From NCBI GenBank assembly GCA_050694015.1, contig JBOGWY010000338.1, positions 1-18,573 of the forward strand: a stretch of DNA of 18,573 nucleotides, in the 5' to 3' direction. The DNA comes from JBOGWY01 sp050694015 (GTDB lineage Bacteria > Actinomycetota > CADDZG01 > WHSQ01). Of the stretch, positions 16,178-18,573 are shown piece after piece (positions within the stretch are counted from its first letter, which is position 1; every line of letters starts with the position of its first letter). The notes beneath the pieces are model-generated. The model had not been told where the DNA came from and searched no databases. It was given only the letters and a program-made list of their open reading frames with translations. A program made the translations under genes and the position numbers.

Positions 16178-17417
16178 CGTTATGGACATCTGCCGTAAGG
16201 CTCGGGAGACGGCCCCCGCCGTCGCCGCCCTCTCATCGGGCGTCAAGGATGAGGCCCTGGAGGCGATGGCGCAGGCACTGGAGGACCGGGCGAGCTTCCT
16301 CGCCGAGTCCAACGTTCGGGACCTGGAGCGAGCGAGGGCGGAGGGGGCGACCGCGACGGTCATCGACCGTCTCACCCTGACGGAGAGCCGGGTCGCGTCG
16401 ATGGCGGCGGGCCTAAGAGCCGTTGCCGACCAGCCCGACCCCGTCGGCGAGGTCGTCGAGGGGTGGAAGCGACCGAACGGGCTATTGATCGAGCGGGTCC
16501 GCGCCCCACTGGGTGTCGTCGCGGTGATCTACGAAGCCCGTCCGAACGTGACCGCCGATGTCGCCGGGCTGTGCCTCAAGTCGGGGAACGCATGCATCCT
16601 GCGTGGGTCGTCGATCGCCCTCGACTCGAACCGCGCGATCGTCGAGGTGCTGCGCGCGGCGGCTCACGGCGCGGGCGTGCCGGAAGGCGCGATCCAGTTG
16701 ATCTCCGACGCCGGGCGCGAGAGCGCTGTAGAACTGATGCAAGCGAAGGGATTCGTCGATCTTCTCGTGCCGCGCGGGGGCCAGGCACTCATCAAGAGCA
16801 TCGAGGAGCAGGCGACGGTGCCCTACATCATCGACGGCGACGGCAACTGTCACGTCTACGTCGACCGGTCGGCCGACCCTCGTATGGCCAACGAGATCGT
16901 AGTCAACGCGAAGACGCAGCGCCCCAGCATGTGCAATGCAGCCGAGACCTTGCTCGTCCATGCCGAACTCGCCGACAAATGGTTGCCCGGCGCTCTCGAC
17001 CTCCTCGCCGAACGTGGGGTGGAAGTCCGGGGCGACGAACGCGTGCGCCAGCTGTGGCCCGATGCGCGCGAGGCGACGGAGGAGGACTGGAGGACCGAGT
17101 ACCTCGATCTCAAGATCGCAGTGAAGGTCGTGGACTCGCTCGACGATGCGATCGCGCACGTCAACACGTACGGCACGTGGAACGCGGAGGCGATCGTCGC
17201 CCAAGACGTGTCGGCGGCACGCCGCTTCACGTCCGAAGTCGACTCCGGCTCGATCTTCGTCAACACGTCGACGCGCTTCTCGGACGGTAGCGAGTTTGGA
17301 TACGGCGCGGAGATCGGCATATCGACGCAGAAGCTGCATGCGCGTGGGCCGATGGGCCCGGTGGCCCTGACCACCACGAAGTACGTCGTCTGGGGCGAGG
17401 GCCAGGTCCGCTCCTGA
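16170..17417 (+). CDS. proA: Glutamate-5-semialdehyde dehydrogenase (gamma-glutamyl phosphate reductase)
   Basis: ProA reduces gamma-glutamyl phosphate with NADPH to glutamate semialdehyde, which cyclises towards proline. The 415 residues match the family in length and show VRAPLGVVAVIYEARPNVT, LKSGNACILRGS, LLVPRGGQALI, and the catalytic cysteine Cys255 in KTQRPSMCNAAET. The C-terminal part has NTYGTWNAEAIV, SIFVNTSTRFSDG and FGYGAEIGISTQKLHARGPMG segments. The ATG overlaps the end of proB by eight bases, with GGAGG (16156-16160) nine bases upstream, consistent with a coupled proBA pair whose products pass on a labile intermediate. A GC-rich hairpin follows the stop. Confidence 0.97.
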   Translation: MSDVMDICRKARETAPAVAALSSGVKDEALEAMAQALEDRASFLAESNVRDLERARAEGATATVIDRLTLTESRVASMAAGLRAVADQPDPVGEVVEGWKRPNGLLIERVRAPLGVVAVIYEARPNVTADVAGLCLKSGNACILRGSSIALDSNRAIVEVLRAAAHGAGVPEGAIQLISDAGRESAVELMQAKGFVDLLVPRGGQALIKSIEEQATVPYIIDGDGNCHVYVDRSADPRMANEIVVNAKTQRPSMCNAAETLLVHAELADKWLPGALDLLAERGVEVRGDERVRQLWPDAREATEEDWRTEYLDLKIAVKVVDSLDDAIAHVNTYGTWNAEAIVAQDVSAARRFTSEVDSGSIFVNTSTRFSDGSEFGYGAEIGISTQKLHARGPMGPVALTTTKYVVWGEGQVRS

Positions 17418-17420
17418 CCT

Positions 17421-17439
17421 GCGGCCCTGTGGGGCCCGC
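17421..17439 (+). terminator. GC-rich stem-loop after proA
   Basis: GCGGCCC (17421-17427) pairs with GGGCCCGC (17432-17439) around a TGTG loop, with one bulged C, giving seven strong base pairs four bases after the proA stop. No T-run follows, so it is at best a weak or non-canonical terminator of the kind often proposed in GC-rich actinobacteria. It could separate obgE-proBA from nadD. Confidence 0.35.
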
Positions 17440-17483
17440 CGGAAAGCAGCGACCGCCACGCCGTTTCGGGGTTAGCTAGGGGG

Positions 17484-18110
17484 ATGGATCCGATCGGAGC
17501 ACCGCCCAAAAGGATCGGTGTGCTCGGGGGGACTTTCGACCCGATCCACGTCGGGCACCTGATCGCGGCGTCCGAGGCGGCGCACGCGTTCGAACTCGGG
17601 CGCGTCCTGTTCGTCCCGGCCGCACGGCCGTGGCAGAAGTCCTCCTACTCGGACCCCGAAGACCGTTTCATGATGACGATGCTCGCCATCGAGGGCCACG
17701 GTCACTTCGCCGCGTCGCGCATCGAGCTCGACCGCCGCGGACCCACCTACACCGCCGACACGATGATGCAGCTGCGCGACTTCTACGGCGAGGACACGTC
17801 CCTCTATTTCATCGCGGGGGCCGACGCGATCGCGAACGTAGGCACGTGGGAGAAGCTCGATGCGCTTCGTGATCTTGCCGAATTCATCGCCGTCACGCGC
17901 GGCGGAGTCGCAACCCCCGAGCTGCCGGACGACGCCCGCCTACCGCACATCCACGATCTGACCATCCCCGGAGTCGACATCTCGGCAACCGACATCCGTC
18001 GCCGCGTCGCGGCAGGACTGCCGATCGACTTCCTCGTTCCCGAGCGCGTTGCGTCTTACATCCGATCCCACGGCCTCTACCAAGACACGCACGCGCGTGA
18101 GGCCTCATGA
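17484..18110 (+). CDS. nadD: Nicotinate-nucleotide adenylyltransferase
   Basis: NadD joins nicotinate mononucleotide and ATP to form deamido-NAD, a core step of NAD synthesis. The 208 residues show GGTFDPIHVGH (15-25, with the nucleotidyltransferase HxGH), YTADTMMQLRDFYG, the FIAGADAIANVGTWEKLD block, and the C-terminal ISATDIR (166-172) with VPERVASYIRSHGLY. Length is typical. The ATG at 17484 directly follows AGGGGG, too close to be an ideal ribosome binding site, and gives eight or nine residues more than many homologues; the GTG at 17520 would cut into the conserved fold and is unlikely. In actinobacteria it commonly precedes an LCP gene and rsfS. Confidence 0.96.
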   Translation: MDPIGAPPKRIGVLGGTFDPIHVGHLIAASEAAHAFELGRVLFVPAARPWQKSSYSDPEDRFMMTMLAIEGHGHFAASRIELDRRGPTYTADTMMQLRDFYGEDTSLYFIAGADAIANVGTWEKLDALRDLAEFIAVTRGGVATPELPDDARLPHIHDLTIPGVDISATDIRRRVAAGLPIDFLVPERVASYIRSHGLYQDTHAREAS

Positions 18111-18573
18111 GCAGCCGCAGGCGACGCCGGCCTCGGCGCAACATCTGGAGCGAACCACCCCCGGAGACGAGGCCGTTCGATTACGAGGAAACGGGGCGCC
18201 CGGCCGAGTCCAAGCAACCACCGCCCGCGCCGGACACGGGTGTCTTCGACGTCGTTCGCTACAACACGCCGCAGCCGGAGGTCGAGCGTCCCGAGCCACC
18301 CGCTCCCGAGATGGAACAACCCGCAGACCGGTTCACAACCCCGGAGCCCCAGATCGAACGCGACTCGGAGAGCCCGGGTCGCGGGCGTCACCTCAGTCAT
18401 CGACGCGTCGTGCTCCCGAAGGGACGAAAGAGAGGGCGCCACAGCGCGCCGGCCGAGCCCGAGGTCGTCGAGCGTGATGCCCGACCCGATCTCGAGATGG
18501 AGCCGCGGTTCGATCCCGACGCCGACGTCACCGAAGGCGAGGCGACCGCCGAGCCGGAGCCGCAGACCGGAGC
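18107..18573 (+). CDS. N-terminal part of an unrecognised disordered protein, possibly LytR-CpsA-Psr family; 3'-truncated by window edge
   Basis: An open frame of 155 codons starts at the ATG at 18107, overlapping the nadD stop (ATGA), with GAGG (18097-18100) six bases upstream. It has no stop before the window ends. The visible part opens with a strongly basic stretch (SSRRRRRPRRN) and then is rich in Pro, Glu, Arg and Asp with no hydrophobic segment or fold that I recognise. A second basic patch (LPKGRKRGRHS) lies near residue 105. In related genomes an LCP ligase with a long cytoplasmic tail before its membrane helix often sits here, but no LCP domain is visible, so the family is inferred from position only. 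Confidence 0.7.
   Translation, partial: MSSRRRRRPRRNIWSEPPPETRPFDYEETGRPAESKQPPPAPDTGVFDVVRYNTPQPEVERPEPPAPEMEQPADRFTTPEPQIERDSESPGRGRHLSHRRVVLPKGRKRGRHSAPAEPEVVERDARPDLEMEPRFDPDADVTEGEATAEPEPQTG

Overview
The window is a GC-rich stretch with 16 protein-coding genes, all on the + strand. The order is clpX (3' part), valS, folC, ndk, mreB, mreC, mreD, a PBP2 gene, rodA, rng, rplU, rpmA, obgE, proB, proA, nadD, and the start of an unrecognised low-complexity protein. From memory, this gene order is typical of Actinomycetota (Streptomyces has the same backbone). Protein details fit that, such as the GGTWDATN motif in FolC. A full MreBCD-RodA-PBP2 set implies a rod-shaped cell that builds lateral wall, unlike mycobacteria and corynebacteria. 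I cannot name a genus. A deep-branching or uncultured actinobacterium is my best guess.

Layout: 2-949 is the C-terminal three quarters of ClpX. 950-1347 is a 398-base gene-free region packed with inverted and tandem repeats, and it looks like a long structured leader for valS. 1348-5634 carries valS, folC and ndk (tRNA charging, folate polyglutamylation, nucleotide balance). 5693-11588 is the cell-elongation block; from mreC through rng each gene overlaps the next by 1-7 bases, which suggests translational coupling. 11588-13650 holds RNase E/G and ribosomal proteins L21 and L27. A 143-base gap (13651-13793) contains a large cloverleaf-like palindrome. 13794-17417 is obgE-proB-proA, again overlapping (ribosome-linked GTPase and the first two steps of proline synthesis). 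17484-18110 is nadD (NAD synthesis). From 18107 an open frame runs off the end; in related genomes a LytR-CpsA-Psr protein and rsfS often follow nadD.

The coding content is ordinary housekeeping. I see no phage, transposase, CRISPR, tRNA, rRNA, toxin-antitoxin or defence gene. The unexplained signals are in the gaps. They are (1) the valS leader, with two copies of a 43-base dyad element, three tandem hairpins with compensating base changes, and a terminal hairpin whose 3' side resembles a degenerate T-box; and (2) the cloverleaf palindrome before obgE. Protein-level oddities are a ValRS of the GWDDNGLPTERR subtype, an RNase E/G that ends just after its zinc-link motif, and a RodA with an enlarged extracytoplasmic loop.
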